A DNA stretch of 64,000 nucleotides from Spinacia oleracea (GCF_020520425.1 NC_079487.1:107976141-108040140), one strand, 5' to 3'; shown: positions 19,624 to 32,640, counted from the first letter of the stretch. Numbers and translations: made by a program. Notes: generated from the sequence alone by a model not told the origin.

Positions 19624-20262
19624 CTAGATTTTAGCCCGTGCGATGCACGGATTCTATTAAATTGTTATGTGTAAATAAAAATTCTATGTATATACCAATT
19701 TTATATATTAGATTAGATTAGTTTTTTATTTTGCATTGAATTTCATTTTAGATTTTTTTTTTTATAACTATGAGAATGTTTGTTTTTGGATGAAATTGTA
19801 TATGCGTAATATTAAAAATTAATTAATAAAAATATTAACGTGGCACTTAATTATTTATCTACGTGGCACTCTACTTTTTTTCAATTCAAAATTAATTTTG
19901 AAATCTTATTTTTCATTGGCAGAAACCATTAGATTTCCTATGTGGCGTTTTAATATTGGATTAATGTTTGATTTTAAATTGAATCTTATTTATTTTATTT
20001 TAGATTAGTGTTTGATTTTGGATGAATTTTATTTTAGATATATTTTTTAATTATTAGAGTGTTTGATTTTAGATGGAGTTCTATATATTAGTAATTAAGT
20101 AATTAAAATATCTATGTGGCACCTAATTAATTATCTACGTGTCAATTGATTTTTTTAATTCAAAAATGAATTAGAAATCTTATTTTACATTGGCCGAAAA
20201 CATTAGTAATCCTACGTGGCGCTCTAATAATTCAGCAAATATGCCTCCTATATATATAATAT
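19624..20262 (-). mobile_element. Helitron-like non-autonomous element
   Basis: On the minus strand the 3' end is a GC-rich hairpin CCGTGCATCGCACGG followed by GCTAAAAT and CTAG, then T, the classic Helitron terminus. Internally the repeated CTACGTGGC-type text resembles plant Helitron bodies. The other end is only approximate: I could not find a clean 5' TC, possibly because the (AT)n run at 20297-20368 has eroded it. Confidence 0.65.
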
Positions 20263-20293
20263 TATATTTATGGTTAATAATTTACAATGAGTA

Positions 20294-20296
<3 letters not shown>

Positions 20297-20368
<72 letters not shown>
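20297..20368. repeat. (AT)n microsatellite, 72 bp
   Basis: Uninterrupted AT dinucleotides. Confidence 0.95.
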
Positions 20369-20370
<2 letters not shown>

Positions 20371-20947
20371 ATGGTTACATCTGATTTTTAAGTAGAACTT
20401 GGATTTTAAAAATAAAGTATGGTATGGAATAAAAGTTATATTATTAATAATAACATAAAAGACACAGTGATTAATATCTGAAATATGTAGTAATTATTTT
20501 ATTAATTAATAAATCATAATATTTGCAATAAACTATTACGGAGTATAAAAATTCTAATGGCTAAAAATTTAGAAATAATCTAATAAAGTTCTATAAAATT
20601 CAATGAGTTCGGTTCAGATAATTACAATTTTAGATCCTATAATTTGAAAATAACACAATCTTAATCTGCATCTTCTCTCTAACTTTCATAGCGAATAATT
20701 ATGTATACCTTGTACTCTTAACTTCCTAAGTCATCGTAACATTGAAATGTATGATAAAATATACTGGTAAGTACCACCTAAGTCACAAAGTGTTTAGGAT
20801 ATCAAATAGTCTAACCTCCAAGGGCACAATAAGTATTAAATTCAATAGTGGGACCCACATATTGAAGAAAATAATAAAGAGAGGACAGAATTAAATTCAT
20901 TTCATACATGAACACTATGAATCTATGATACATGAATAACATCAGCC

Positions 20948-21127
20948 TATATAGAAGGACCTTGTCCTTGATAGGAGTAGTTAATTAAGTAAATATGGAC
21001 CTCATACGTAGTATATTTCTAGAAATAACCAAAAACCTTGGATTTTGAGACGACGACTCTTGTTCCTCTAATATAACCCCCAATCTCATCCATCTCATCA
21101 ATCTCAATTCTCAAACAATAACAAACC
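20948..21127 (+). promoter_or_regulatory. Promoter and leader of the first LecRK gene
   Basis: A TATATAGA box lies near 20949. A block ACTCTTGTTCCTCTAATATAA with trailing CCCC (21056-21080) recurs almost unchanged upstream of the paralogue (about 35205-35228). In both genes it is followed by an A/C-rich leader ending at the ATG. The conserved TAATATAA could be the actual TATA element. Confidence 0.55.
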
Positions 21128-24100
21128 ATGCCAACTTCTCCAAAAATACTTGTACTACTCTTTTCCACCACTATTTTTCTCTCTCAACAAATACTAGGTA
21201 CCTCATTCTCATCATCTTCAACAACTTGTGATCATGGTACAGTTATATTTTTCTTTCCTTCTTTTAACACATCAAATTGTAACCCCGGGGGTGACCTTCT
21301 GTGCATGGGCGTGGTCACCCCCGGGGAAGGCTTCTTAAATTTGACCACCGTATCGTCAAATAGCTCATCCACCACGGATTTTAATTCTATTGCTAGGGTC
21401 TTGTACCGTGACCCGGTTCAAGTTTGGCCGGCTTCTTTTTGTACAAGCTTCTCCTTGAGTATTTTCTCTCGGTTCAGCCAGGAGTTTTCGGGTGATGGTA
21501 TGGCGTTTCTTATGACTCAAGATAAGGAACCTTCTCCTGTTAAAAGCTTTGGCTCTTTTCTTGGTCTCCAGGATAAATTGCTTGCAGGTTACTAATTGCT
21601 AAACTTTCTTTTTCTTTTTCTTCTAATTTATTAATATAATGTTGTTTTTATCAATCAATAAATTTTATTAATTATAATTTTTTGTGTGATATAACAACTG
21701 GAATCGTAGTGATAAGGCCGGGATATGTCCGGAAAACTAAAAATTCACAATAACAAATTATTGTGAAAGACCTCTGATATATTATGTGTCACATTTACAT
21801 AATACCCGTTACGGAGTATAATAGAACATAGTCTGATAGTTAAATAAGCGGCAAGCCGTATGATAGAATCATAAATTCATAATGGATCATATGACAAATT
21901 ATCAAAAAGTTGAAGAGGGCCGGTGTTGTAGACTTGTAGTAGGTAAAACAATTTTCAACTTGAATAATCATAAATTCATAATGGATCATATGGTAAATTA
22001 TCTTCTATAGTGGCAGACGGCTAAAGTTGGGACAACAATAAGTTGCATTATTAGCACTTATCTTCACAATGATTTTTGTACTTGTTGACTTTTCAAAAGC
22101 TATTAGTGTGAAGCATGTGTGATTCTGTTAATCTGCTGGATTTATCTGGTGGCCGGTTGTTTGTTTAGAAGAAAAAAATATAAGCAAGTTGCATTTTAAG
22201 GAAAGATAAAGAATTTTAATAAAAGAATTATTCGAAATTTATTAGAATATCAGGAGTACCTTAAAAAATACGGAGTACCAACTACTCCGTATACTTCAAT
22301 TTTTAGGGAGGAAGAAAGTTAAGGCTTTAAGGAAATTTTTATGTACAGACAATCGGTTGTATATTAACAATTATACTATTTCATTTTTCATGTGCTTGTA
22401 CCGAACTAAAAAGAACTAGTTGTAGGGTGGAAATGTTCAAGTTACATACTAGCTGTCATTTGGTTTTGTCATAAGTAATGAATACTCCCTATTAATTTAA
22501 CTACTCCGTAGTTGTTATTGATTGAAATGTAAATGTAAAGTAAATGAGTTTTGAGTGTTATTCCCTTAATTTATGCAGCGGAATAGGTAAACAACTTCAT
22601 AATTTCAAAATTGAAAGACAAGTTATTAAAACTAGGAGAAAGAGAAAAAAATACCTATGTGTATTTGTTATTACTAATCCTTTAGTTTCTGAATCAATGC
22701 ATCACTATTCATTTGTTAATAAAGACTTGATTTTATTTACCAACATATGAAAATAATGTTACCACTATTTTCTAAGGTATTCTTAGATTACTCTCATTAG
22801 CAAATTACCTCCCCGGCCCGTTTGATATTTACACTTACTATATGCACGGAATTCGATGTAATATTTGACCGTTAATATATCCAATTTTGTATAACAAAAC
22901 ATAATGAAAGTTTATATTTATAAAATACATTTCGAGACGAATTTAACAAGATACTCCTTATAATTTTTTATAGATATAATAGTGAGAATTTATGGTCAAA
23001 GTTTTGATTGTTGGACATATATATTTTTTAAAGCGTAAGGAATTTAATGAAACGGATATAGTACTACATACTATGTTAGCATCAAAAATTTGCATTGATA
23101 AGTACGGACTACGGAGTATATTAGTTTAAGTTATTCATATATTTATCAAGTGAGTAATTGATCAAAATGAAAACCATCTTCGTTCCTCAGCTCGTTGACC
23201 GACTTATTGAACAACCACCTAAAATATACCGTACAGTCTTTTTTTTTATAAGAAAAGTTAACAAAGAGCCAAAGAGGCCTGGGTCATGGACCTCGTGGGC
23301 TCGTGGTGTAGGTCCATATTCAAATACTAGTAGCATAAAATTAACACGCCAAGTCACTGTTTAATTACAAGCTGCAGAAATGTTACGCTATTAGTCCATC
23401 TTTTAGTTTAGTTTAGTTAAATGGGTGCATGTTCCAGCTGTTTGGTAGCTTTCTCTTTTCAACGTAACTGATGGAACAAGAAATTATGTAAACACTTCAT
23501 TTTTTGAAAATAAAAATGCACTTACCCACGTACTATATTAGTTCTTGCATAGTTATCGCTTTAACATTTGTACAATAATTTTTATGGGTCAGGTAGGAAA
23601 TTGATGCTTTTTTTCGTGTCTTATAACTAAAAACAACACTTAATTAGAAACGTACACTTATGTAGCTAGCTAGATATCAATGAATTCTTATCCTAATACC
23701 CCGTACGTAGTTAACATTGAGTGTTTGTATACAATAACTAAATCTCGGGTTCGAGTCTAGCTCCCCTCCTTCCATTTGTAATCTATGTTGCACTTGTGCT
23801 TCATTTGTACTAAAAAAAAAAGACTTATATAATTAATTACTGTGCCCGTTTAACTTGGTGTAACAAACATTTTATAAATGATATATACTTAATTGTTATG
23901 TTCATTGCTGTTTAATAGAAAGAAATCAAAGAATGAGTAAGATCCAGTGCAGCTAGTAGATTAACATTTTTTTTATTTTATGTTTATCGATCTGATGTAA
24001 ACAATATTGCTACATATATACGCGGGTAGATTAACTCTGCTAAATTGATTGTATATAGGTCATTCCAAGTTCCAACAACTAGCAATCGAGTTTGACACAT

Positions 24101-26084
24101 TCAAGAACGAGTGGGACCCAGATGGTAATCACATTGGGATAAACACATTAAGTGTAATGAATTCCCTAATTGCAAAGACCCTAAACTCATCCAACATTGA
24201 ACTCAAAAGTGGTAAACAAATTAGAGTAAAGATAGAATACAATGGGTATACAAAAGACTTACAAATATATGTAGGTTATGAAGGAAACCCATTAAAAAGT
24301 TTCCTTAAATACTCAATAAAAGTGTCAAAGAAAGTCCCAAGTAAAGTATACTTAGGTTTTACAGCCTCAACTGGGACACTCACTGAGACTCATCAAATAC
24401 ATGATTGGGTTTTCACTTCAACCATGTTGCCTTACTATACTGTAAAGGATAACAAGAAGAAAGCCATCGTTTTGGCAAGTGTTTTACCTGTTGTTGGGGG
24501 TTTGATTGTCTTTGCACTCATTGCTATCCCTATTTTTCGACGAAGGATGATCAAGAAGAGGGAAAGGTTTAGGAGGATGGAAGAGCTTGAAAGGCAGTCT
24601 GCTGCCGCGGCTCCTAGGAAGTTTACGTACAAACAGCTTGCTAAGGCTACTAAGAATTTTAGCAAGGATAATTTGTTGGGAACTGGTGGTTTTGGTAGTG
24701 TTTATAAAGGCCAAATTGTTGATCCTCCTCAGACTATTGCTGTTAAGAAGATTTCATCTACCTCTCAGCAAGGTACGTTGGTCTTCTTAATTAATTCATT
24801 TTATCTAGAACTTCTTTATGTTTTATTTGTTTTCGGATCATCTAGCTTTTCCTAGATGAAATCATGCATATATCCTAGCTTAGGAACCGTTTGTTTTGAC
24901 GGAGAACCCTTTCCCGGAAATTCATTATCCTACTTTCTAGTATTTGTTTTCTTAAGTGTGGAAATTAATTTCCCGAAGATGGAAAACAACCTTCTGTAGG
25001 GGAAAGCCAACTTTTCCTTTGAAAATTAACAAAGACATTTTCCACTCTAACCCTTTACATTTTCTTTTCTCTCCTCTCAATCTGTCATTCCCACTTCTAT
25101 GTTCTTTTTTTTTATAATTTTTCTTGCTAGGAAACAAACAAAAAAACTATTTTCCTTTGAAACAAACAGAGTCTGACTAAAGGCTGCACGTTTTAATTTC
25201 TTGTTTTACCAGGTGAGAGAGAATACTTAGCAGAAATATGTACCATTGGGCGACTAAGGCACAGGAACATATTACAACTCCAAGGTTGGAGTCATGAAAA
25301 TGACAGTCTTCTTCTAGTATACGAATTCATGGCAAATAAAAGCCTCAATGAGTTCCTCTCAGGACGAAAGTTCCTAGACTGGAAGGCAAGGTACAAAGTA
25401 CTATCCGGCTTAGCATCAGCATTGTTATACCTCCATGAAGAATGTGGTGATCCAGTGGTTCATAGAGACGTGAAGCCTAGTAACATCATGCTAGACGCGG
25501 ACTTAAACCCGCGTCTAGGTGATTTCGGGCTTGCTAGATTGCTAAGGAACACTACAGGAGTGACCACAATGGTGGCGGGAACACTAGGGTACATGGCTCC
25601 TGAGGTTAGCTACACCGGAAAGGCAACAACTGAGTCGGATGTGTATAGCTTTGGGGTGGTAGCATTAGAGATGGTGTGTGGGAAGAGATTTAGTAACCTC
25701 TTAGGGGAAAGTTGCTTGGTGGACTATGCATGGGATATGCATGCAAAGGGTACACTAGAAGAATGTGTGGACCCTAAGTTAGGTGACGACTTTTCCAAAG
25801 ATGAAGCCGTAAGGATTTTAAGTGTGGCGCTTTCATGCTTGCATCTGGAGTCGAACTTGAGACCTGAAATGAGAAAAGTGGTAATGGTTTTGCTAAATTC
25901 AGATGAGCCTCTTATGGAACTTCCTACTACTCGGCCTAAAGGAGTATATTTGTCACTATATGGATTTTCGAATCCACCTACTACTATCAATAATTCTAAC
26001 CCTAATACCCCTCTGTTCTCATGGCCTGATTACCCTTCTTCTAGTGCCAATTCCAACTTTCCAGATGAATCTTTGGCACGATGA
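21128..26084 (+). CDS. L-type lectin-domain receptor kinase (copy 1)
   Basis: I infer three exons: 21128-21587, 24059-24772 and 25213-26084, all with GT-AG introns, giving 681 codons plus stop. Residues 1-24 are a signal peptide. The extracellular legume-lectin domain (about 34-275) contains the metal and sugar-binding text EFDTFKNEWDPDGNHIGIN. A single transmembrane helix spans about 289-311, followed by basic RRRMIKKRER. The cytoplasmic kinase has GTGGFGSVYKG, Lys383, HRD (475-477), DFG (495-497) and APE (520-522), so it is an RD kinase with all catalytic residues. Such proteins sit in the plasma membrane and couple sugar or nucleotide ligands to Ser/Thr phosphorylation, often in defence. 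Both introns fall in phase 1 and at the same sites as in the copy at 35264. I see no disabling lesion, so I take it as functional. The splice choices rest on frame and paralogue agreement, not on transcripts. Confidence 0.9.
22807..23061. mobile_element. Degenerate Stowaway-like MITE
   Basis: Left CCTCCCCGGCCCGTTTGATA and right GAAACGGATATAG are inverted relatives. The interior shares TTGACCGT..ATATCCAATTTTGTAT in inverted order with the element at 26365-26613. Confidence 0.5.
23745..23820 (+). mobile_element. 5'-truncated tRNA-derived SINE
   Basis: A box B GGGTTCGAGTC is followed by a body ending TTCATTTGTACT and a poly(A) run. The 3' text resembles the SINE at 54474-54582 (CTCATTTGCACC then A run). 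Box A and target duplication are missing. Confidence 0.55.
24884..25172. mobile_element. Possible foldback MITE in intron 2 of LecRK copy 1
   Basis: CCGTTTGTTTTGACGGAGAA near the left and TTTGAAACAAACAGAGTC near the right are approximate inverse copies. The target duplication is not clear. Confidence 0.35.
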
Positions 26085-26364
26085 TGAATACTTTTTAAAT
26101 AATTTTACTATATATTGAAGAAGTTATAGTTGCACAATAGAGTTTTTGTTTCAAATATTGTATATTATTTTTATATGACCGTAAGAGCACGTAACTCCAA
26201 TGATCAATCCATTTTATAGCTTATATTCCGCATTAGCTTCTTAAGCTACGTCGTATTATTCGCATCTACTTTTTATCCCCCAATGGTTGGGTAGTTGTGA
26301 ATTAATATATTCCAATTTAACTTCTTCAACCAAGGTTTGTATTTGCTTATTATACTCCATACTA

Positions 26365-26613
26365 CCTCCGTTTCATAAAGTTCTTTACGCTTTGGAAAAT
26401 GTGTCCAAATTATAAAACCTTTGACCGTAAATTCTCACCATTATATACATTAAAGCGTTACATGTAAGATCTTATTAAATTGGTCTCGGGATGTATTTTC
26501 AGAATATCAAATTTTTATAATTTTTTCACATACAAAATTGGATATATTAGTAGTTAAATATTGCATTGGAATCCGTGCCAATAGTAACTGTATAAATCTT
26601 TTTGAAACGAAAG
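26365..26613. mobile_element. Stowaway-like MITE
   Basis: Starts CCTCCGTTTCATAAAG, ends TTTGAAACGAAAG, with TA on both sides (26363-26364 and 26614-26615). It lies about 280 bp downstream of LecRK copy 1. Confidence 0.65.
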
Positions 26614-26615
26614 TA

Positions 26616-27540
26616 ATATTTGTGAAGCTAATTAGCTTCTTAAAGCAAATATTACTTTTTTTAATCCAAAGTACAAGAAATTACGTTATTTGTTTTAGTA
26701 ATTGCTCACAGAATAGTTTGTTAGTGTTATTGGTTTGATATTAACAAGGCGACACTTAGCATAGTTGTTTTGTTGATAGAAGAAACATGTGAATACTGAA
26801 TAGGGACTTCAAAGTGTAAAATTGTGAGGGGTGAAGATATTTAGTGGATCATGATCCAATAATTCGGACACTCAATGTAATTAAATGCATGAAAATCCGA
26901 ATTAAATTAATGAAAAGATAGGGGATCGGTGATGGATGTCGGTCGAATGAGGGTGATAGTTTTGGATTCATCACCCGCCTATCATATGCTTATTGCCCAA
27001 TCCTCAAGTTAACCCCATGGTTGGGGTTCAAGTTTTACAAAAAATCACCAATTGGGATCTCACTTTTGTTTGGTCAATTATTGGGACCTCATCTTACTTT
27101 TTTAGCCAAAGCAAACTATGGTGGTTAAAAAAATGTTAAGTCATTGGGTTAAGAAATAAGAAATATAATTATAACATTTTATTTTTGTAAAAATACAAAA
27201 CTAATTTAATTAATTAATTGTTATTCTTACACCTCCAATATCCCCCTCTTGAACAAAGAACATCGGAAACTACCAACACCACATTAATTTCTATTTTCTT
27301 TATTAATGAAGTTCGTCCATTATAGATTAATAGTTCACAGTTCAACGATAAATTGATAAAAAAAATGTTAAGTAACTAATTTCTAATATTTACATAATTT
27401 TACTTCGAAACCAACAAAACCAAAATGTTCCCTTGAATGTTTTAACATAGAGCTATAAAATGGGCCATGTCAAGGGCGGCTCCGGCCCAAACTTAATGAT
27501 ATTGGTCTGTTCGGGTCATAAACAAGTCATATTTAGTCAG
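26616..27540. other. Intergenic, no gene seen
   Basis: AT-rich. Nothing beyond short frames. Confidence 0.5.
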
Positions 27541-27975
27541 TTCAAGGCATTCTTGAAGGCTATAAAAGGATGATTCTTCATTCATTCCAAAGTGTCTGAC
27601 TTCACAGTCATTCCACAGAGTCTGTAATTGTGTGATAATTTACTTTAGTGTAGGAACAAGACTCTGTGGAATGACGTGAATGTTATACTTTTTGTATGGG
27701 ATCCTAAGTTCGCGGGGAAGTTGGGTTGATAGAGTTTCCAAGTAAGTTAGTAACAGGGTCGTTCGCTTGATGAATGAGAGGTCGTCGTTAAAATCCCTCG
27801 TGGTCGTGGTTTTGCCTTCTTGATAATTTTCAAGAAGTTTTCCACGCTAAATGCTCTCTTGCATTATTTTACATACTAGCTTGCTTTTAAGTTTCTTTTA
27901 TAATTCCACAAAAGTTAGAAGCAATTTCCAAACTACAATTCACCTCCCTCTTGTACGTGTTCCATCCGAATAACA
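27541..27975 (+). repeat. 5' LTR remnant of the SIRE-like element
   Basis: Matches the last part of the 3' LTR with an internal deletion, and contains a short inverted patch (AAGACTCTGTGGAATGAC) near 27659. Confidence 0.7.
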
Positions 27976-27990
27976 GTTAGTATCAGAGCC
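27976..27990 (+). other. Primer binding site of the SIRE-like element
   Basis: GTTAGTATCAGAGCC directly after the LTR end is one mismatch from the usual initiator-Met site GTTGGTATCAGAGC. Confidence 0.75.
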
Positions 27991-28200
27991 GGGACTCGCT
28001 GGTAAGCAGACAACCCTGCTGAGTAAATTTCCTGGAAGAAGGAGGAACATTGATGAGTAACTTGAAGAAAGGAACTCATCCCAATGTTGTTCCGGAACAA
28101 GGAAAAAACGAAGGCAAACTTTTTCTTGATGAATAAAAGTCACTCAAGGATATACAACAACATATTTCTAACATGCATATTGTATCTTAGTAGTAGTTGT

Positions 28201-28238
28201 TATCCTTGAGATCTTAGTAGTAGAAGATCTCAAGGATA
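28201..28238. repeat. Perfect 15 bp stem hairpin
   Basis: TATCCTTGAGATCTT and its exact inverse AAGATCTCAAGGATA are separated by AGTAGTAG. A 28 bp direct repeat starting ATGCATATTGTATCTTAG lies on both sides (about 28174 and 28247). Confidence 0.85.
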
Positions 28239-28429
28239 TGTATGAATGCATATTGTATCTTAGTAGTAGTTGTTATGTTAATTATATTCTTAACTGTTAC
28301 TACTAACAAGAAGAGACCCATATCATGTTGGGTTCCCTTGACTAAGAAATTGGTACAGGAACAAACAAATGTGCATACTAATCTGTCAGAGACTTGACGT
28401 ACCAATTTTTTTTTACTAGTTCTTGTGAA

Positions 28430-28530
28430 ATTAAGTTCTACATTGAGGAACTCGCTGGATCACTGGTGACCCACGAGTTATGCTTAGGAACTCACGAGGG
28501 TGCGACATTTAGATGACACATTACATCAGC
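28430..28530 (+). pseudogene. gag remnant of the SIRE-like element
   Basis: About 16 codons read FYIEELAGSLVTHEL, which resembles the EEL.GSL.THEL part of the UBN2 gag domain of SIRE elements. Stops and frame changes follow. Confidence 0.45.
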
Positions 28531-30371
28531 ACCTTACATGGAAACAAGGATCAAAATCCGAAGTGGAACTTTCGGATAAAGGAACACCTCAAGATTCTCA
28601 ATTATGTTTAATGGAAAATTTTGATTTTGAGTTGAATATGAGGTATGTTTCTTTTTAACAGTCTATTATTTATTTTAATATAGAACCTAGGCGTAATGTT
28701 CCTTGATTTAATAACTAAACTACATGAATGCCTAAGTGAAGGGGAACAACGCATGGCGCTAGTTGTTCCTAGTGATTCATTAGCAATATATTTAATTCTC
28801 TCACTAAAAGGATTATTAATAATGTAGGGAAATCTTATATAAGTTTGAAATTCGTTGAAGTTTCCTTGAGTTTCCCTTAAGATTCATTGAATTGTGTATT
28901 ATACGTGTAGAGTTTATGTGAATAGTTTTCCTTATAAAATTGACACTACAACCTTTCTACATTTTGTATGTAGCCATGAGCTAGAATTGAATTAAGGACT
29001 CACTGATGTATTTGTATTATTACCCTTAGTTTCCAAACTGCTTATGCGTTTATAAAAAAAGAAAAAAGAAGCAAAAAGTTAAGTTCCATTTCCTTATGGA
29101 ACAAAATAAGGCTTTTTTATTCGATCCATGTGCACTCTTAAGAATGTCCAAATCCTGTAAATGTGTGATAATTTACTTCTTCCATGATATCATTATCCAC
29201 CAATTAAACTTATGTTCCTCACAAAAATGTTTGATACACTTTTCCTACCGTATCTCCACAACATATTAGAGATAACAAAATCAATTCATATCACACATTG
29301 ATTTCTTTTTCTTTTCAATAACATTCTCAAAAATTCATCACTGTATAAAAATCCTCTACTAAATATTCTTCCTTTGTCACTTAAATGATGTAGCAATTGT
29401 TGAGGGGGAACTAATGAGGAAGGTGATTAATAGATATGTCATGTATAATTTTGAAATGAAAATTAAAGGAGATGAAAAAAAAAGGAGACAGAAGAACATT
29501 GAAAAAAAAAGAGGGGAATAAAAGTAGAGTTGTGTGAAGGAAGAAATATAAGGGATAAGAAGTTCCTACAAGAAGTTAAGTTTCCAAGTTGAAATACAAA
29601 TGAAGTTGTCAGTATCTCAAAGAATTATCTTTCAAAAATATCAAGTTCTTTAATGATTCACAAGGGAACTTACACCACAAACGTAACTTCCTACAAAAAT
29701 TGAAGCAAGGAACTATCAAAAGCTTCAAAGAAATTATACGAATAAAAGGAAACTGTGTACTTTTAAAGAAGAATAGAGGAAGAAAGAGAAGGAACAACGA
29801 TGTATTTTATGAGGAGGAACTTCAGTTGAAATTTCGAGAAAAAGGGAGGCATGCTTGATAAACAAGTGACAAAGGAATAAATCTATTCATCTCATTAGCC
29901 TGCCTATCTCTTCAAAAAAATTTCCTTCAATTATCTTTTTTTTGGAACTCATTGGACAATTGACTTTCTTTTTAATGTGTTGCACTTTGGTGAAAATGAG
30001 ATTATACTTGTTGACAACTACACTTTAGCTTCTTTGACTGATTTATTGATGTATGTGTGAGGATGACTAATAATACTAGATTGACGATTGAGCAAATTAA
30101 TCTTTTCTTTTGGCTCATGTTTGACCACTAACTATATGTTCTTGGTAGTGTGGTGTCATAATAAATTTCGAAGATTGTTTATAAATCCTTGAAACAAAAT
30201 ACTCTGTTTGATGATCGATGTCAACGGGGGAAGAGAAAAGGCAAAGATACTTATTTCCTACTTTTATAAGATGATTATTATTTATTTATGTTTTATTCTC
30301 TACTAAATAATGATCTTGCTACTAAGTTCCTGTAAGTTTTTATTATTACTTTGCCTTTGTTTGTCATCACC

Positions 30372-30385
30372 AAAAAGGGGGAAAT
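30372..30385 (+). other. Polypurine tract of the SIRE-like element
   Basis: AAAAAGGGGGAAAT immediately precedes TGTTGAGCC. Confidence 0.75.
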
Positions 30386-31944
30386 TGTTGAGCCAATATG
30401 GTTTTGATGATGACAAACTAAAGTAATCAACTAACATGGCTTTCAAGTTGTATGTGTACAAGGATCATTAATTTAATGAATAGTTGTGCCCAAGTCATCA
30501 ATAATAGAACTTACGGGAAGTTGATGATTGTGAGATGCTTATGACAAAGAAGCATAAAATCCAGAGGTGGAACTGTAGAGAAGTTCATAAGGAAGAACTC
30601 TAGAGAAACTGGGAGTTGCAAATTTCATGCTGAAGAACTGGAACTCCAGATGAGGTAGGGGAACTCCGAAAGAGAAGCATCAGTTCTTGAGGGGGAACTC
30701 GAAGAGAAGAAGTCTGGAGCGTATGAGTTTATATTATGGGCTTCAATGTAAAGGAACTTGTGTAAGTGGAACTTGTTTCTCAAGAACTCGTGTCTGAGGA
30801 ACTCATGTCTAAGGAACTTGTGTCAGTGGAACTTGGTCTGCATCCTAAATATAATGTCAGTATGCATTAATCTAATTGTCAGTAAGTTTAGAATATAAAC
30901 GTGATTTAAGATAGTTCATTTAAGAGTTTTAATTTGATTAAATGTCTTTAATAATTTAAATAGGTCATTGACTAAGTCTATGAATTAATAAGATAAATAT
31001 GTTTTATATTTTGGAATTAATTAATTAGAGTCCTATAAATTAGGGAATCCTAGGTAGTCAAAGATTAATTTACGTTCATGAGTAGATTAATTAGGTAGGT
31101 TCCTATTAACTTGGTAATCCTATGATATCAGTTAATAAATCACGTTTACTATATCACATTTAATATAACTGACATTTAGTGAGTTTGTTTTAGGAACATG
31201 AGATCATGCATTAAAACTAGGATGCATGACTTGGTATTGGCTTGCTCCCCAAGTACATTATACTCCACATTCATATATCACGTTCAAATAGTTAGTGGGT
31301 TAGCGGTTGTGCTTGGTTCCCAAGTAAAGAATCATGGAGTAGTGGTCAAGGCTTTCTTAAAGCCTATAAAAGGATGATTCTTCATTCATTCCAAAGTGTA
31401 TGACTTTACTGTTATTCCACAGAGTCTAGTTCACGTGGAATGTAATTAAAAGAAATATATTGTTCCACGTTAATGAGTCAGTTCCTCTGTCCTAAGTTCA
31501 TGTCAGTTCCTACACTAAAGTTCTTGTTTCTTTACAGTTCTTCTACGCTTCTCATATATTGTAACAAGTTTGGGTTAGGAACTTGAGTGAGTTCCTATTG
31601 TATTTGGTAAGGTTTTGAGTGAAGTCTTGAGAGCGTATTAAACACAACTTAGCGTGAATGTTATACTCTTTGTATGGGATCCTAAGTTCACGGGGAAGTT
31701 GGGTGGTAGAGTTTCCAATTAAGTTAGTAACAGGGTCGTTCGCTTGATGAATGAGAGCTCGTCGTTAAAATCCCTCATAGTTGTGGTTTTGTCTTCTTGA
31801 TAATTTTCAAGAAGATTTCACGCTAAAATCTCTCTTGCATGGTTTCTCTACTTGCTTTAAGTTTCTTTATAATTCCGCAAAATTGAATAGCAAGTTCCAA
31901 ACTACAATTCACCCCCCTCTTATTCGTGTTCCATCCGAATAACA
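30386..31944 (+). repeat. 3' LTR of the SIRE-like element
   Basis: 1559 bp from TGTTGAGCC to CCGAATAACA. It carries many dispersed GGAACT/AGTTCC motifs. Confidence 0.8.
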
Positions 31945-32640
31945 TAATGACTAATCTTTTGACGATATTTGAACTCCCATACTCATCAAATTTTAATTCT
32001 CAACATGATAATGACCTAAAAATGGAGCTTTACATTAAATATTTTATGTGCACAATTGTACGAGTACAATATATAATTAGCAAATGCTGTTGAAAGAACG
32101 AGGTCAGCGGGCGTACATTACCAGCATTCCCAGGTGTGGGGTTTCTTTCCACTCTTGATAGCGAAAGAGAATCGAATTTTAATGATTGCTAATTTTGTTG
32201 TTCGTTTTCCCTTTGACCTTGCGGGCGGTGGAGAAAGTTTTGGTGACTTTTGCAACCGCAAACTCAAAGTTGATGTCTAAAAACAATGCATCAAGAAAAC
32301 AACGTTTGTACTTGGGAATTAACTAATCAACTTTAGCCTCCTTTCATCCCAACATCTCCATTATACGCCTAGGATCACACGCACGGATAATCCTAGCAAA
32401 TATTTGTACAAGTTATTACTAGTATAACCTTATTTATTCAATTCAATGGGTCAAGAACTCACTATACAAATGGAAATCTCCTTTCATCGACTCATCCCAA
32501 TATGTCCATTATATGGCCACGACCAATGCGCGCATGTAACACCTTATATATTAGCCTATTGGGAGTCTGTTTTAATGCTCATTTCAACCATCACAAATCA
32601 AATATTTATGCAAACAATAATGATTGACCTTGCTTGTGCC
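31945..32640. other. Intergenic, no gene supported
   Basis: A frame at 32446-32745 runs into the retro-insertion that follows and has no recognisable domain. CCATTATA-containing text occurs twice (about 32350 and 32510), suggesting a decayed duplication. Confidence 0.4.

Larger units (their letters stand above)
21588..24058 (+). other. Intron 1 of LecRK copy 1
   Basis: 2471 bp, over three times the 742 bp intron of the paralogue. It contains five TACTCCGTA/TACGGAGTA motifs (21810, 22269, 22283, 22502, 23110), a degenerate Stowaway-like element (about 22807-23061) and a SINE fragment (about 23745-23820). The rest is AT-rich and featureless. Confidence 0.7.
27541..31944 (+). mobile_element. 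SIRE/Maximus-like copia derivative, mostly deleted
   Basis: A 3' LTR (30386-31944) and a shorter 5' LTR remnant (about 27541-27975) share ATAAAAGGATGATTCTTCA, GGGATCCTAAGTTC and the terminal TTCCATCCGAATAACA. A primer site follows the 5' copy and a polypurine tract precedes the 3' copy. The LTR start TGTTGAGCC with GTTTTGATGATGACAAA is typical of the SIRE lineage. Only 2.4 kb lies between the LTRs and it has no long frame, so pol is gone. Confidence 0.8.

Noticed and set aside
24773-24855. LecRK copy 1 ending at 24855 by read-through of intron 2
   Set aside because: A good GT donor at 24773 joins in frame to the kinase exon at 25213, as in the paralogue.
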